A stretch of 64,000 nt of DNA from Streptomyces sp. CB01373 (GTDB lineage: Bacteria; Actinomycetota; Actinomycetes; Streptomycetales; Streptomycetaceae): positions 62,001 through 126,000 of the forward strand of contig NZ_NNBK01000007.1 of NCBI RefSeq assembly GCF_002803075.1. Direction: 5' to 3'. Below, piece after piece: positions 51,943 through 60,665 of this stretch. Each line of letters opens with the position of its first letter. Within the stretch, counting starts at the first letter, position 1. The translations under genes and the position numbers were made by a program. Below the pieces are notes generated by a model that was not told where the DNA came from, searched no databases, and saw only the letters and a list, made by a program, of their open reading frames with translations.

Positions 51943-52932
51943 TCAGGACGCGGTGGCGGGCAGTGCGGCGAGCCAGTCGGTCAGGATCCGGTTGACCTCG
52001 ACGGGGCGTTCCTGCTGGATCCAGTGGCCGCAGCCGTCGAGAAGCCGGGAGGAGACCAGGCCCGGTAGCGTGACCGGGTACGCCTCGATCGCGTCGGCCA
52101 GCCATGTCGTGGAAGCGTCCAGGCTGCCGCCGATGAACACTGACGGCTGGGTGACGGGGGCACCGTCGAAGGCGGCGAGGTCCTCCCAGTCGCGGTCCAT
52201 GTTCCGGTAGCGGTTGAGCGCTCCGCTCAGGCCGGTGCGTTCGAACTCCGCGGCGTAGACGTCGAGGTCCCGCTCGCTGAGCCAGGCGGGCATCCGGCCG
52301 GCGGGGAACCGGTCCCGCAGTGTCCCGGCCCTGCTGACGAAGTGGGGATCGGGAGCGCCGGGCGCGGGCATGGTGTCGGCGGACAGGGCCGCGTAGAAGC
52401 CCGCGAGCCAGCCTCGTACGTCCGGTTCGATCTCGGCCTCGGCACGGCCCGGCTCCTGAAAGTACGAGACGTAGAACTCCTCGTCCCCGCCCATCCGAGC
52501 GAAGACGTCGCTGGGGCGGGGCCCGCCGCGCGGGGTGTAGGGCACGCTCAGCAGCCCCACCGCTCGGAAGACGTCCGGCCGGAGCAGGGCGGAGTTCGCG
52601 GCGATGCCGGCGCCCCAGTCGTGGCCGATGACCACCGCCGACCGCTCGCCCAGGGCGTGCACCACCGCGACGTTGTCCTCGACCAGGTGGAGCATCCGGT
52701 ACGCGTCCGTGGCGGCCGGCTTGGACGAACGGCCGTAACCGCGTACGTCGATGGCTACCGCGCGGTATCCCGCCGCTGCGAGAGCCGGCAGTTGGTGGCG
52801 CCAGGAGTACCAGGATTCCGGGAAGCCGTGCACGAGCAGCACCAGCGGCCCGGTTCCCTGCTCGACCAGGTGGATCCGTCCTTCCGGCGTGGTCACCAAC
52901 CGATGTGTCGTCTCCGCGACGTGATGCGCCAT
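51943..52932 (-). CDS. Epoxide hydrolase-type alpha/beta hydrolase
   Basis: The 329-residue protein has HGFPESWYSW (oxyanion HG), nucleophile Asp105 in GHDWGAG, a cap domain at about 135-230, and the catalytic His in DGCGHWIQQERP. This is the soluble epoxide hydrolase/haloalkane dehalogenase layout, without an EHN domain. The two epoxide hydrolases in the window are therefore of different subfamilies. It stands alone. Confidence 0.88.
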   Translation of the reverse strand: MAHHVAETTHRLVTTPEGRIHLVEQGTGPLVLLVHGFPESWYSWRHQLPALAAAGYRAVAIDVRGYGRSSKPAATDAYRMLHLVEDNVAVVHALGERSAVVIGHDWGAGIAANSALLRPDVFRAVGLLSVPYTPRGGPRPSDVFARMGGDEEFYVSYFQEPGRAEAEIEPDVRGWLAGFYAALSADTMPAPGAPDPHFVSRAGTLRDRFPAGRMPAWLSERDLDVYAAEFERTGLSGALNRYRNMDRDWEDLAAFDGAPVTQPSVFIGGSLDASTTWLADAIEAYPVTLPGLVSSRLLDGCGHWIQQERPVEVNRILTDWLAALPATAS

Positions 52933-53154
52933 GAGTCTTCTGCCACCGTGCCCCTTCTTGTGTACCGCCAGGACGGTCCCGTCCTGCGATCCGCCGGCTC
53001 AACGCCCATCTTGCGAAGACGCGAGCCAGAAGGAGAGTTCGTTTGCCGATTCGGCAAGTCCGGCCCTCGGCGTCGGCACCGGACCTCGACAGCCGGGCGT
53101 CGCAAGGCGCCCGGCTGTCGGTCATGGCCGCGTTCTCGACCCGCCGCCTGGGCC

Positions 53155-53940
53155 CTACAGCGGCGTGACGTAGGCGCCCGAGATCCCGCCGTCGACGAGG
53201 AAGTCGGTGGCGTTCACGAACGAGGAGTCGTCGCTCGCGAGGAAGGCGACCGCGGCCGCGATCTCGTCGGCCTCCGCGAACCGCCCCACCGGAATGTGCA
53301 CGAGGCGTCGCGCCGCCCGCTCCGGGTCCTTCGCGAACAGTTCCTGAAGGAGCGGGGTGTTGACGGGTCCGGGGCAGAGCGCGTTCACGCGGATGCCCTC
53401 GCGGGCGAACTGCACGCCCAGCTCACGCGACATGGCGAGCACGCCGCCCTTGGACGCGGTGTAGGAGATCTGCGAGGTGGCGGCGCCCATGATGGCGACG
53501 AACGACGCGGTGTTGATGATGGAACCGCGGCCCTGACGCCGCATGTAGGGGATGGCGGCCTTGCAGCACAGGTACACCGAGGTCAGGTTGACCTCTTGGA
53601 CCCGCCTCCAGGCATCCAGGCCGGTCTCCAGGATCGAGTCGTCGTCCGGTGGCGAGATGCCCGCGTTGTTGAAGGCGATGTCGACGGAGCCGTAGGTGTC
53701 GAACGCGGTCTTGAACAGCGCCTCGACCTGATCGGCGTCGGTCACGTCCACCTTCACGAAGGTGCCCCCGACCTCCTCGGCCGCGGCCTTCCCCGCGCTC
53801 TCGTCGATGTCGCCGCAGACGACGTTCGCCCCCTCTGAGGCGAGACGGCGCGCGGTGGCGAGGCCGATGCCGCTGCCCGCGCCGGTGATGACGGCGGTAC
53901 GGCCGACGAGGCGGCGGCAGACGCTGCTGGTGTCGGTCAT
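53155..53940 (-). CDS. Short-chain dehydrogenase/reductase (third gene of the GlnA4-like operon)
   Basis: The 261-residue classical SDR has TGAGSGIG (about 19-26), an Asp in GDIDES suggesting NAD preference, NNAGIS, and the YTASK active site. The DGGISGAYVTPL C-terminus is typical of FabG-like catabolic dehydrogenases. Its start lies 6 bases after the aldehyde dehydrogenase stop, so the genes are coupled. It may oxidise an amino alcohol or hydroxy intermediate of the pathway. Confidence 0.9.
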   Translation of the reverse strand: MTDTSSVCRRLVGRTAVITGAGSGIGLATARRLASEGANVVCGDIDESAGKAAAEEVGGTFVKVDVTDADQVEALFKTAFDTYGSVDIAFNNAGISPPDDDSILETGLDAWRRVQEVNLTSVYLCCKAAIPYMRRQGRGSIINTASFVAIMGAATSQISYTASKGGVLAMSRELGVQFAREGIRVNALCPGPVNTPLLQELFAKDPERAARRLVHIPVGRFAEADEIAAAVAFLASDDSSFVNATDFLVDGGISGAYVTPL

Positions 53941-53946
53941 GAGTGT

Positions 53947-55344
53947 TCAGCCCTCCGTGGTGTCCGTGCTGGTGGAAACGTCGCTGATGAAGACGTTCTT
54001 GGTCTCGGTGAAGGCGGCGAGCGCGTCCGGTCCCAGTTCGCGGCCGAGCCCCGACTGCTTGTAGCCGCCGAACGGGGTCCAGTAGCGAACGCTGGAGTGG
54101 GAGTTGACGGAGAGGTTCCCGGCCGCGACGGCGCGGGACACGCGCAGCGCCCGGCCCACGTCCCGCGTCCAGATCGACCCGGACAGGCCGTACTCGGTCG
54201 CGTTGGCGAGCCGCACCGCGTCGGCCTCGTCCTCGAAGGGCAGGACGACAGCGACCGGGCCGAAGACCTCTTCGGCGGCGATGGGCGCGGCCGGGTCGAC
54301 GTCGGTGACGACGGTCGGAGGGAACCAGAAGCCGGGCCCTTCGGGCGCGCTGCCACGGATCGCCTTCAGGTCGTCGGTGACGTACGACCGTACGCGCTCC
54401 AGCTGGACCTTCGAGATCAGCGGGCCCATCTGGGTGCGCTCGTCGTTCGGGTCGCCGACGACGACGGACTCGATGCCGGGCGTGAGCAGGTCCAGGAAGC
54501 GGTCGTAGACCGAGCGCTGGACGAGGATGCGGGTGCGGGCGCAGCAGTCCTGCCCCGCGTTGTCGAGGAACGACATGGGCGCGGCAGCGGCGGCGGCCTC
54601 GATGTCGGCGTCGGCGAAGACGATGTTGGGGCTCTTGCCGCCGAGTTCGAGCGTCACGCGCTTCACGCGAGCGGCGCACTTGGCCATGATCGCCTGGCCC
54701 ACACGGGTGGATCCGGTGAACACGATCTTGGCGACGCCGGGGTGCTCGACGAGTGCGTTGCCCGCCACGTCGCCCGCGCCGGGCAGCACTTGGAAAAGGT
54801 GCTCCGGAAGGCCTGACTCCAGGGCGAGTTCGGCGAGCCGGCGGGCGGTCAGCGGGGTCGTCTCCGCGGGTTTGAGGAGGACGGCGTTGCCGGCCGCGAG
54901 CGCGGGTGCGGTCCCCCAGGCGGCGATCGGCATCGGAAAGTTCCACGGCGCGATGACACCGACGACCCCCAGGGGTTCGAGGATCGTGATGTCGAGTCCG
55001 CCGGGCACGGGGATCTGGCGGCCGGACAGGCGTTCCACTCCCCCAGCGGCGAAGTCGAGCAGGTCGCGGGCGTTTCCCGCCTCCCAGCGCGCGTTGCCGA
55101 TGACGTGCCCGGCTTCGCGCACCTCCAACTGCGCGAGTTCCTCGTGGTGTTCGTCGACCGTGGCGGCGAAGCGGCGCAGCAGCCTGGCCCGGTCGGCGGG
55201 CGCGAGGGCGGCCCAGCGGGTCTGGGCCACGGCCGCGCGGGCGACGGCCACGTCGACGTCCTCGGGGGTGGCGGCGGGGACGGTCGCGATGACTTCTTCC
55301 GTAGCCGGGTTCAGTACCTGGTGCTCGTGCACGTACGTGTCCAT
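53947..55344 (-). CDS. Aldehyde dehydrogenase (PuuC/gamma-glutamyl-aldehyde type)
   Basis: The 465-residue NAD(P)-dependent enzyme has PWNFPMPIAAW, KPAETTPLTA, FTGSTRVG, LELGGKSPNIV with the general-base Glu, the active-site Cys in DNAGQDCCARTR and EEVFGPV. The tandem glutamine-synthetase-like gene upstream suggests oxidation of a gamma-glutamylated amino aldehyde. A GTG at 55395 overlaps the upstream stop as GTGA and is in frame, but it would add a GAGGAC-repeat-encoded acidic leader, so I prefer the ATG at 55344. Confidence 0.93.
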   Translation of the reverse strand: MDTYVHEHQVLNPATEEVIATVPAATPEDVDVAVARAAVAQTRWAALAPADRARLLRRFAATVDEHHEELAQLEVREAGHVIGNARWEAGNARDLLDFAAGGVERLSGRQIPVPGGLDITILEPLGVVGVIAPWNFPMPIAAWGTAPALAAGNAVLLKPAETTPLTARRLAELALESGLPEHLFQVLPGAGDVAGNALVEHPGVAKIVFTGSTRVGQAIMAKCAARVKRVTLELGGKSPNIVFADADIEAAAAAAPMSFLDNAGQDCCARTRILVQRSVYDRFLDLLTPGIESVVVGDPNDERTQMGPLISKVQLERVRSYVTDDLKAIRGSAPEGPGFWFPPTVVTDVDPAAPIAAEEVFGPVAVVLPFEDEADAVRLANATEYGLSGSIWTRDVGRALRVSRAVAAGNLSVNSHSSVRYWTPFGGYKQSGLGRELGPDALAAFTETKNVFISDVSTSTDTTEG

Positions 55345-55391
55345 GTCCTCGTGGTCCTCGTGGTCCTCGCGCTCGTACGACAAGAAGGGCC

Positions 55392-56756
55392 TCACATGCG
55401 TTCGAAGGAACGGCGGAGTTCCCAGTCGGTGACCGCGGCGTCGAAGGCTTCGAGTTCGACGCGGGCCATGTTGCGGTAGTGCGCGACCACTTCGTCGCCG
55501 AAGGCGGCCTTGGCGATCGGGCTGTTCTCCCAGAGCTCGGCGGCCTCGCGCAGGGTGGTGGGGACGTGTTCGTAGGGGGCGGTGTACGCGTTGCCCGGAC
55601 ATGCGTCGGGCAGCTCCAGGTGCTGCTCGATACCGTGGAGACCGGCGGCGATCAGGCCCGCGACCGCGAGATGCGGGTTGACGTCGCCGCCGGGCAGCCG
55701 GTTCTCGAAGCGCAGCGAACGGCCATGGCCGACGACGCGCAGCGCGCAGGTGCGGTTGTCGTGTCCCCAGGCGACGGCGGTCGGCGCGAAGGAGCCGGGC
55801 TGGAAGCGCTTGTAGGAGTTGATGTTGGGGGCGTAGAGGAGGGAGAAGTCCCGCAGCGCGGCCAACTGGCCGGCGAGGAAGTGCCGCATCACCTGGGACA
55901 TGCCGCCGGGTCCGTCCCCGGCCATGATGCCGGTGCCGTCCGCGTCGGCGAGGGAGAGGTGGATGTGGCAGGAGTTTCCCTCGCGCTCGTTGTACTTCGC
56001 CATGAAGGTGAGCGCGTAGCCCTCCTGGGCGGCGATCTCCTTGGCGCCGGTCTTGTAGACGGCGTGCTGGTCGCAGCTGACCAGGGCATCGTCGTAGCGG
56101 AACACGATCTCGTGCTGGCCGGGATTGCACTCGCCCTTCGCGGACTCGACGGTCAGGCCCGCCGCGCTCATCTCGTTGCAGATGCGGCGCAGCAGCGGCT
56201 CGATGCGGCCGGTGCCGAGGACCGAGTAGTCGACGTTGTACTGGTTGGCCGGGGTGAGGTCCCGGTAGCCGGCGTCCCAGGCCTGTTCGTAGGAGTCCTT
56301 GAAGACGATGAATTCGAGCTCCGTGCCGACGTTGGCCGTGTAGCCGAGCTCGGCGAGCCGTTCGAGCTGGCGGCGCAGGATCTGCCGGGGCGCGGCCACG
56401 ACCGGCGTTCCGTCCTCCCAGGCGAGGTCGGCCATCAGCATCGCGGTGGCTCGGTTCCAGGGCACCCGGCGCAGGGTGGCCGGGTCGGGGAGCATGGCGA
56501 AATCACCGTAGCCGCGGTCCCAGGAGGACATCTCGTAGCCTTCGACGGTGTTCATCTCCGCGTCGACGGCGAGGAGGTAGTTGCAGCACTCCGTGCCGTG
56601 CTGGAGGACTTCGTCGAGGAAGAAGCGGGCGGCGAACCGCTTGCCCTGGAGTCGTCCTTGCATATCGGGGAAGGCCAGGACGACAGTGTCGATCTCGCCG
56701 CTCGCGACGAGGGCGCGAAGCTCCTCGACACTGAGCGGGGGTGTGCGGTCTGCCAC
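55392..56756 (-). CDS. Glutamine-synthetase-like gamma-glutamyl-amine ligase (GlnA4/PuuA type)
   Basis: The 454-residue GS fold shows ELEFIVFKDS, the metal-binding KGECNPGQHEIV, NSCHIHLSL and the LRFENRLPGGDVNPHLAVAG segment near 345. The lack of the canonical adenylylation region and the neighbours (aldehyde dehydrogenase, SDR, GntR, class C26 hydrolase) place it with the gamma-glutamylating enzymes that act on polyamines or ethanolamine, such as GlnA3/GlnA4 of S. coelicolor. It would ligate glutamate to an amine using ATP. ATG follows AAGGAGG. It is divergent from the GntR gene. Confidence 0.9.
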   Translation of the reverse strand: MADRTPPLSVEELRALVASGEIDTVVLAFPDMQGRLQGKRFAARFFLDEVLQHGTECCNYLLAVDAEMNTVEGYEMSSWDRGYGDFAMLPDPATLRRVPWNRATAMLMADLAWEDGTPVVAAPRQILRRQLERLAELGYTANVGTELEFIVFKDSYEQAWDAGYRDLTPANQYNVDYSVLGTGRIEPLLRRICNEMSAAGLTVESAKGECNPGQHEIVFRYDDALVSCDQHAVYKTGAKEIAAQEGYALTFMAKYNEREGNSCHIHLSLADADGTGIMAGDGPGGMSQVMRHFLAGQLAALRDFSLLYAPNINSYKRFQPGSFAPTAVAWGHDNRTCALRVVGHGRSLRFENRLPGGDVNPHLAVAGLIAAGLHGIEQHLELPDACPGNAYTAPYEHVPTTLREAAELWENSPIAKAAFGDEVVAHYRNMARVELEAFDAAVTDWELRRSFERM

Positions 56757-56833
56757 GGGAAAGCCTCCTTCGGTCAGCCGAGACCAAATAAGGTATTGCC
56801 GAGAACCATTGCTTGGGAAGGGGATGCGGTCAG

Positions 56834-57577
56834 ATGTCGCAGACGGACGCGGGCGAGGGCGCCCTCACGGACGACCGGCTGTCTCCGGTGCTGCGGCCGG
56901 TGCGGGCGGGGAACGGTTTCGAGGAGGCTCTTGAACAGATACTCCAGGTCGTACGGCTGGGTCTGGTGCCCAGCGGCGAGCGACTGCCGTCGGAGCGGGA
57001 GCTGGCGGAGCGGCTCGGCATCAGCCGGGTGACGCTGCGCGAGGTGCTGAAGGTCCTCCAGGACCAGGGTCTGGTGGAGTCGCGGCGCGGCCGCTACGGC
57101 GGAACGTTCGTCCTGCCGAAGGCGGCCGCCCACGGCGAGGACGAGCTGCGCCGCCGCATCGAGGAGGTCGATGTCGAGGACGTCCTGCGGTTCCGGGAGG
57201 TGCTGGAGGTGGGCGCGGCCGGACTGTGCGCGGCGCACGGGCTCACCGACGAGCAGGAGGAGCGGCTGCGGGACGCGCTCGCCCGCACGCACGACGCGCC
57301 GCTCACCGAGTACCGCCGGCTCGACACGCTGCTGCACCTCACACTCGCCGAGCTGGCCGGATCGCCGACCCTCACCGCGCAGTACGCGGCCGTGCGCGCG
57401 ACCGTGAACGACCTGCTGGACTGCATTCCGCTGCTGGTCAGGAACCTGGAACACTCACAGCGCCAGCACACCGCCCTGGTCGAGGCCGTGCTCGACGGGG
57501 ACGCCGACGGCGCGCGGGAGATGATGCGGGAGCACTGCGCGGGCACGGCCGCCCTGCTGCGCGGCTTCTTGACGTGA
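56834..57577 (+). CDS. FadR-type GntR regulator
   Basis: The 247-residue protein has the GntR winged helix LPSERELAERLGISRVTLRE followed by VLKVLQDQGLVESRRGRYGG, and a helical FCD domain (about 110-240, EVLEVGAAGLCAAHGLTDEQ onward) that binds small carboxylates. It lies divergent from the GlnA4-like operon and 150 bases upstream of the hydrolase gene, so it probably controls both. The start at 56834 was chosen over an upstream GTG because GGAAGGGG sits ten bases before it. Confidence 0.92.
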   Translation: MSQTDAGEGALTDDRLSPVLRPVRAGNGFEEALEQILQVVRLGLVPSGERLPSERELAERLGISRVTLREVLKVLQDQGLVESRRGRYGGTFVLPKAAAHGEDELRRRIEEVDVEDVLRFREVLEVGAAGLCAAHGLTDEQEERLRDALARTHDAPLTEYRRLDTLLHLTLAELAGSPTLTAQYAAVRATVNDLLDCIPLLVRNLEHSQRQHTALVEAVLDGDADGAREMMREHCAGTAALLRGFLT

Positions 57578-57643
57578 GCAGGGCGCTGCACGGCGACGTC
57601 GCGCGCGGGTCTTGATTTCCCGGCAGCGCCGACACAAAGGTAT

Positions 57644-57666
57644 GAATCCGTTCCATGGAATGCTTC
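57644..57666. promoter_or_regulatory. Candidate operator with TTCCATGGAA core
   Basis: The perfect 10-base palindrome TTCCATGGAA (57651-57660) is the centre of a longer partial symmetry running from GAATCC to GCTTC. It lies about 65-85 bases upstream of the hydrolase start. Confidence 0.45.
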
Positions 57667-57728
57667 GCAGCGCCCGCCGCAGCGGAAGCCGAGTGGGAAC
57701 CCGGCTGAGGACCGTGAAGGAGCACACA

Positions 57729-58415
57729 GTGGTCAAGCCGCTCATCGGCGTCAGCACCTATCTGGAATCTCGGGCGTCCTGGGGGGTCTGGGAGCTGCCC
57801 GCGGCGCTGCTGCCCGCCGGGTACCCGCGGCTGGTGCAGGCCGCGGGCGGTATCGCGGCCATGCTGCCGCCGGACGATCCGTCCCACGCGGCGTCGGTGG
57901 TCGCCCGCCTCGACGGGCTGGTCGTCGCGGGCGGCCCGGACGTCGAGCCGGAGCGCTACGGCGCTGAGCGCGAGCCGCGCACCGGGCCGCCCGCGCGGGA
58001 GCGTGACGCCTGGGAACTCGCGCTGATCCGGGCGGCGTTGGTCTCCGGCACACCTCTGCTCGGCATCTGCCGCGGCATGCAGCTGCTGAACGTCGCGCTC
58101 GGCGGCACCCTCGTCCAGCACATCGACGGCCACACCGAGGACGTCGGCGTCTTCGGCGCGCACCCGGTGACCCCCGTGGCGGGCACGCGGTACGCGGCCG
58201 TGGTGCCGGAGGAGACGTACGTCCCGACGTACCACCACCAGGCGGTGGACCGTCTGGGCGAGGGTCTGCGCGCCTCGGCCCACGCGACGGACGGCACGGT
58301 GGAGGCGGTCGAACTGCCCGGCGACCGTTTCGCGCTGGGCGTGCAGTGGCACCCCGAGATGGGCGAGGACGTACGGGTGATGACCGCACTGGTGCGCGCC
58401 GCGTCGGGGGGCTGA
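57729..58415 (+). CDS. Gamma-glutamyl-gamma-aminobutyrate hydrolase-like (class C26, PuuD type)
   Basis: The 228-residue class I amidotransferase-like hydrolase has GGPDVEPERYG, the nucleophile Cys114 in GICRGMQLLNV, and the His208-x-Glu210 pair in QWHPEMG. PuuD-type enzymes release glutamate from gamma-glutamylated products, the last step of a pathway begun by the GlnA4-like ligase at 55.4-56.8 kb. GTG at 57729 follows AAGGAG by seven bases; the upstream extension to 57612 is not convincing. Confidence 0.92.
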   Translation: MVKPLIGVSTYLESRASWGVWELPAALLPAGYPRLVQAAGGIAAMLPPDDPSHAASVVARLDGLVVAGGPDVEPERYGAEREPRTGPPARERDAWELALIRAALVSGTPLLGICRGMQLLNVALGGTLVQHIDGHTEDVGVFGAHPVTPVAGTRYAAVVPEETYVPTYHHQAVDRLGEGLRASAHATDGTVEAVELPGDRFALGVQWHPEMGEDVRVMTALVRAASGG

Positions 58416-58714
58416 ATCCGGCCGCCGGAGCTCCCGCGCGTCAGCGCGAGCAGGTCGCGCGCCCAGTCCGTCGACCGATGTCCCGTCGGCCGCGCGGCCA
58501 ACGGCGCGTGCGGCAGGCACTCCAACCGGGCGGCGCGCCACCGACTCCTCCCCCATGGCCAGTTCGCTCGGCACCACGGGCCCGCCCCGCTGACGGCCGC
58601 GGGCTCCGACCGCCGCCCTCGACCACGGCTCGATGAGCCAGGGCCCGGCCGTGCCGGTGATCAAGGCCGACGCAGGCCACGGCAGCAGCGTCGCCTTCCC
58701 TCCTCAAGGGGCGT

Positions 58715-59308
58715 TCATTCACCTTCCGCAAGGTCGATGATGGTGAGCCACTGGGCGACAACGGCGTCGATGAACTCGTCGCCGGCCTCACCGCGGTCGA
58801 GGAGGAGGCGGGCCAGAACGGGGCCGGAGAGCAGTGTGTACTCGTTGGCGCTGATCTGAAGTCCGCTGGGTTCGAGCAGCTTGTTGAGGGCCGCGCGGCG
58901 GTCCTCGCCGATCCGCATCAGGGCCTGGGCACTGTCAGGGTCGTGGTCGGCCTGGGCCGTCACCGCCAGCACCGCGGTGCGGACGGCCGGGACGCTGATG
59001 CCGTCGCGCAGGCTCCTCAGCCACGCGGTGGCCACCGTACGCACATCGCTGCCCGGCCGGGGATAACCGCCGAGGTCGGGGCCTTCCAGGATGAGGTCGC
59101 AGAGCAGGGCGGCACGGGTGGGCCAGTGCCGGTAGAGGGTCTGGCGGGTGAGTCCGGCCCGCTCGGCCAGCAGGGCGTATGTCAGCCCGATCGGCCCGGC
59201 TTCGGGCAAGAGGTCGCGGGCGACGGCCAGGGCATGGGTACGGGTGCGCTGGACCCGAGGGTTGCTCAGGTCCGGCTTGCGGCGGTGTACGGGCGGCAGA
59301 GCGGGCAT
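58715..59308 (-). CDS. TetR-family regulator
   Basis: The 197-residue protein has the helix-turn-helix LTYALLAERAGLTRQTLYRHW and a TetR_C domain with NEYTLLSGPVLARLLLDRGEA. It is divergent from a quinone oxidoreductase gene, and three near-identical 21-base operators lie in the gap. ATG at 59308 follows GTAGAAGCC. Confidence 0.92.
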   Translation of the reverse strand: MPALPPVHRRKPDLSNPRVQRTRTHALAVARDLLPEAGPIGLTYALLAERAGLTRQTLYRHWPTRAALLCDLILEGPDLGGYPRPGSDVRTVATAWLRSLRDGISVPAVRTAVLAVTAQADHDPDSAQALMRIGEDRRAALNKLLEPSGLQISANEYTLLSGPVLARLLLDRGEAGDEFIDAVVAQWLTIIDLAEGE

Positions 59309-59327
59309 GGCTTCTACCCTACCCAGA

Positions 59328-59416
59328 AATCACACATGGAGTGTGATTCAAGACACCCCATCAATCACACACTGCGTGTGATACACAGGTAAGGCAATCA
59401 CACGCGATGAGTGATT
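59328..59416. promoter_or_regulatory. Triple TetR operator array
   Basis: Three 21-base sites with the form AATCACAC-N5-GTGTGATT: 59328-59348 (perfect), 59363-59383 (last base differs) and 59396-59416 (one mismatch in the right arm). Centres are 35 and 33 bases apart, about three helix turns, so bound dimers would stack on one face of the DNA. The array fills the gap between TetR and the oxidoreductase, with the third site about 40 bases before the oxidoreductase start. Confidence 0.9.
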
Positions 59417-59454
59417 CAGAGCGTGTGCTGTCTTTTCTTCTCTTGGAGTGTCTG

Positions 59455-60363
59455 ATGTCCACTGCGATCACCTACTCCCGCTACGGCGGCCCGGAGGTGC
59501 TCACCCTGACCGAGGTAGACACCCCCGAGCCGGGGCCGGGCGAGGTCCGGATCAAGCTCCGGGCGGTCGCGATCAACCTGATCGACCTGAAGATCCGCTC
59601 CGGGATGATGGAGGGCATCTTCCCGATCGAGTTCCCGGTGCTGCCGGGCCGGGACGTGGCGGGCGTCGTCGACAAGGTCGGTGAGGGCGCGAGCGCCTCG
59701 GTCGGCGATGAGGTTTTCGGCGTCGCTTCCCTCGGCGGCTACAGCGAGTACGCCCTGTTGGACCGGCCGGTGGCCAAGCCGAAGGAGGTGTCGTTCGAGA
59801 CAGCGGCCGCCCTGGTCACGGTCGGCGAGGCCGCCTACCGCGGCCTCCACCATCTCGGTGTCAAGGGCGGCCAGACCCTGCTGGTCCACGGCGCGGGCGG
59901 CAGCGTGGGAACCGTCGCGGTCCAGCTCGCCGTCGCCCGGGGCATCACCGTCGTCGGCACCGCCGGCGGACAGGAGATCGACCGGGTCGGCAAGCTCGGC
60001 GCCACCGCGGTCCGCTACGGCGAGGGCTGGGCGGATCGAGTCAGGGCCGCCGCCCGGCAGGGCGTGGACTACGTGTTCGACACCGCGGGCGCCGGCCTGC
60101 TGCCGGACTCGATCGCCCTGGTCGGCGAGGCCACCCGGGTGATCACCATCGCCGATCATGCCGCCGCGCAACATGGTGTCCGGTTCACCGGCGGTGACCC
60201 GACCGACCGCTTCCCGCAGTCACTGCCGCTGCTGGCGAAGCTGAACGCCGAGGGCAAGCTCGACATCCCTGTCTGGCGCACCTACCCGCTGGCCGAGGCA
60301 GCAAGAGCCCAGGCCGACATCGAAGCCCACCGCAACCAGGGCAAGGTCATCCTCCTGCCCTGA
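59455..60363 (+). CDS. NADP-dependent zinc-free quinone oxidoreductase (MDR family)
   Basis: The 302-residue medium-chain dehydrogenase lacks zinc ligands and has the pattern GRDVAGVVDKVG and the cofactor motif VHGAGGSVGTVAVQL, with TLLVHGAGG typical of quinone reductases. It would reduce a quinone or enone with NADPH. ATG at 59455 follows GGAG by eight bases; an ATG 48 bases upstream lies within the third operator and is less likely. Repression by the divergent TetR protein is strongly suggested by the operator array. Confidence 0.93.
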   Translation: MSTAITYSRYGGPEVLTLTEVDTPEPGPGEVRIKLRAVAINLIDLKIRSGMMEGIFPIEFPVLPGRDVAGVVDKVGEGASASVGDEVFGVASLGGYSEYALLDRPVAKPKEVSFETAAALVTVGEAAYRGLHHLGVKGGQTLLVHGAGGSVGTVAVQLAVARGITVVGTAGGQEIDRVGKLGATAVRYGEGWADRVRAAARQGVDYVFDTAGAGLLPDSIALVGEATRVITIADHAAAQHGVRFTGGDPTDRFPQSLPLLAKLNAEGKLDIPVWRTYPLAEAARAQADIEAHRNQGKVILLP

Positions 60364-60665
60364 CCCGAGCCGCCGCCTCGGCCGCCCTCTTCACCTCATG
60401 CGGGCGGCTGGGGCGGCTTCGCAGGGCACCGGATCCGAGCAGTTGGTGCCGCGGACCGCGGCCGGCACCGCCGGCCCAGCCGCAGGAAAGGGCCAGGCTC
60501 TGGAAGGGAGGTTGCCAACATGCCGGCGATCGAGTTGTCCGTGAATTCCCCCGGAATTGTCCGTGATCGGTAACGGACGCATCCCGTGGCCCCCGTCCCT
60601 CGTCCTGCCATGTGGTCGGAAGGCGACCGGGGATCGGCGAGGAACTGCGGGAAAGCGGGGCGGAC
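60364..60665. other. Intergenic region with direct repeats upstream of the deacetylase gene
   Basis: TTGTCCGTGA occurs twice (60535-60544 and 60557-60566), 22 bases apart, and the second copy also forms GTCCGT-N8-ACGGAC (60559-60578). These are candidate regulator sites about 90-130 bases upstream of the deacetylase ATG. No gene was found. Confidence 0.45.

Noticed and set aside
58416..58714. Minus-strand coding-like stretch after the PuuD-type gene (VITGTAGPWLIEPW onward).
   Set aside because: The frame changes within 250 bases and no family is recognisable; possibly old debris, not reported as a gene.
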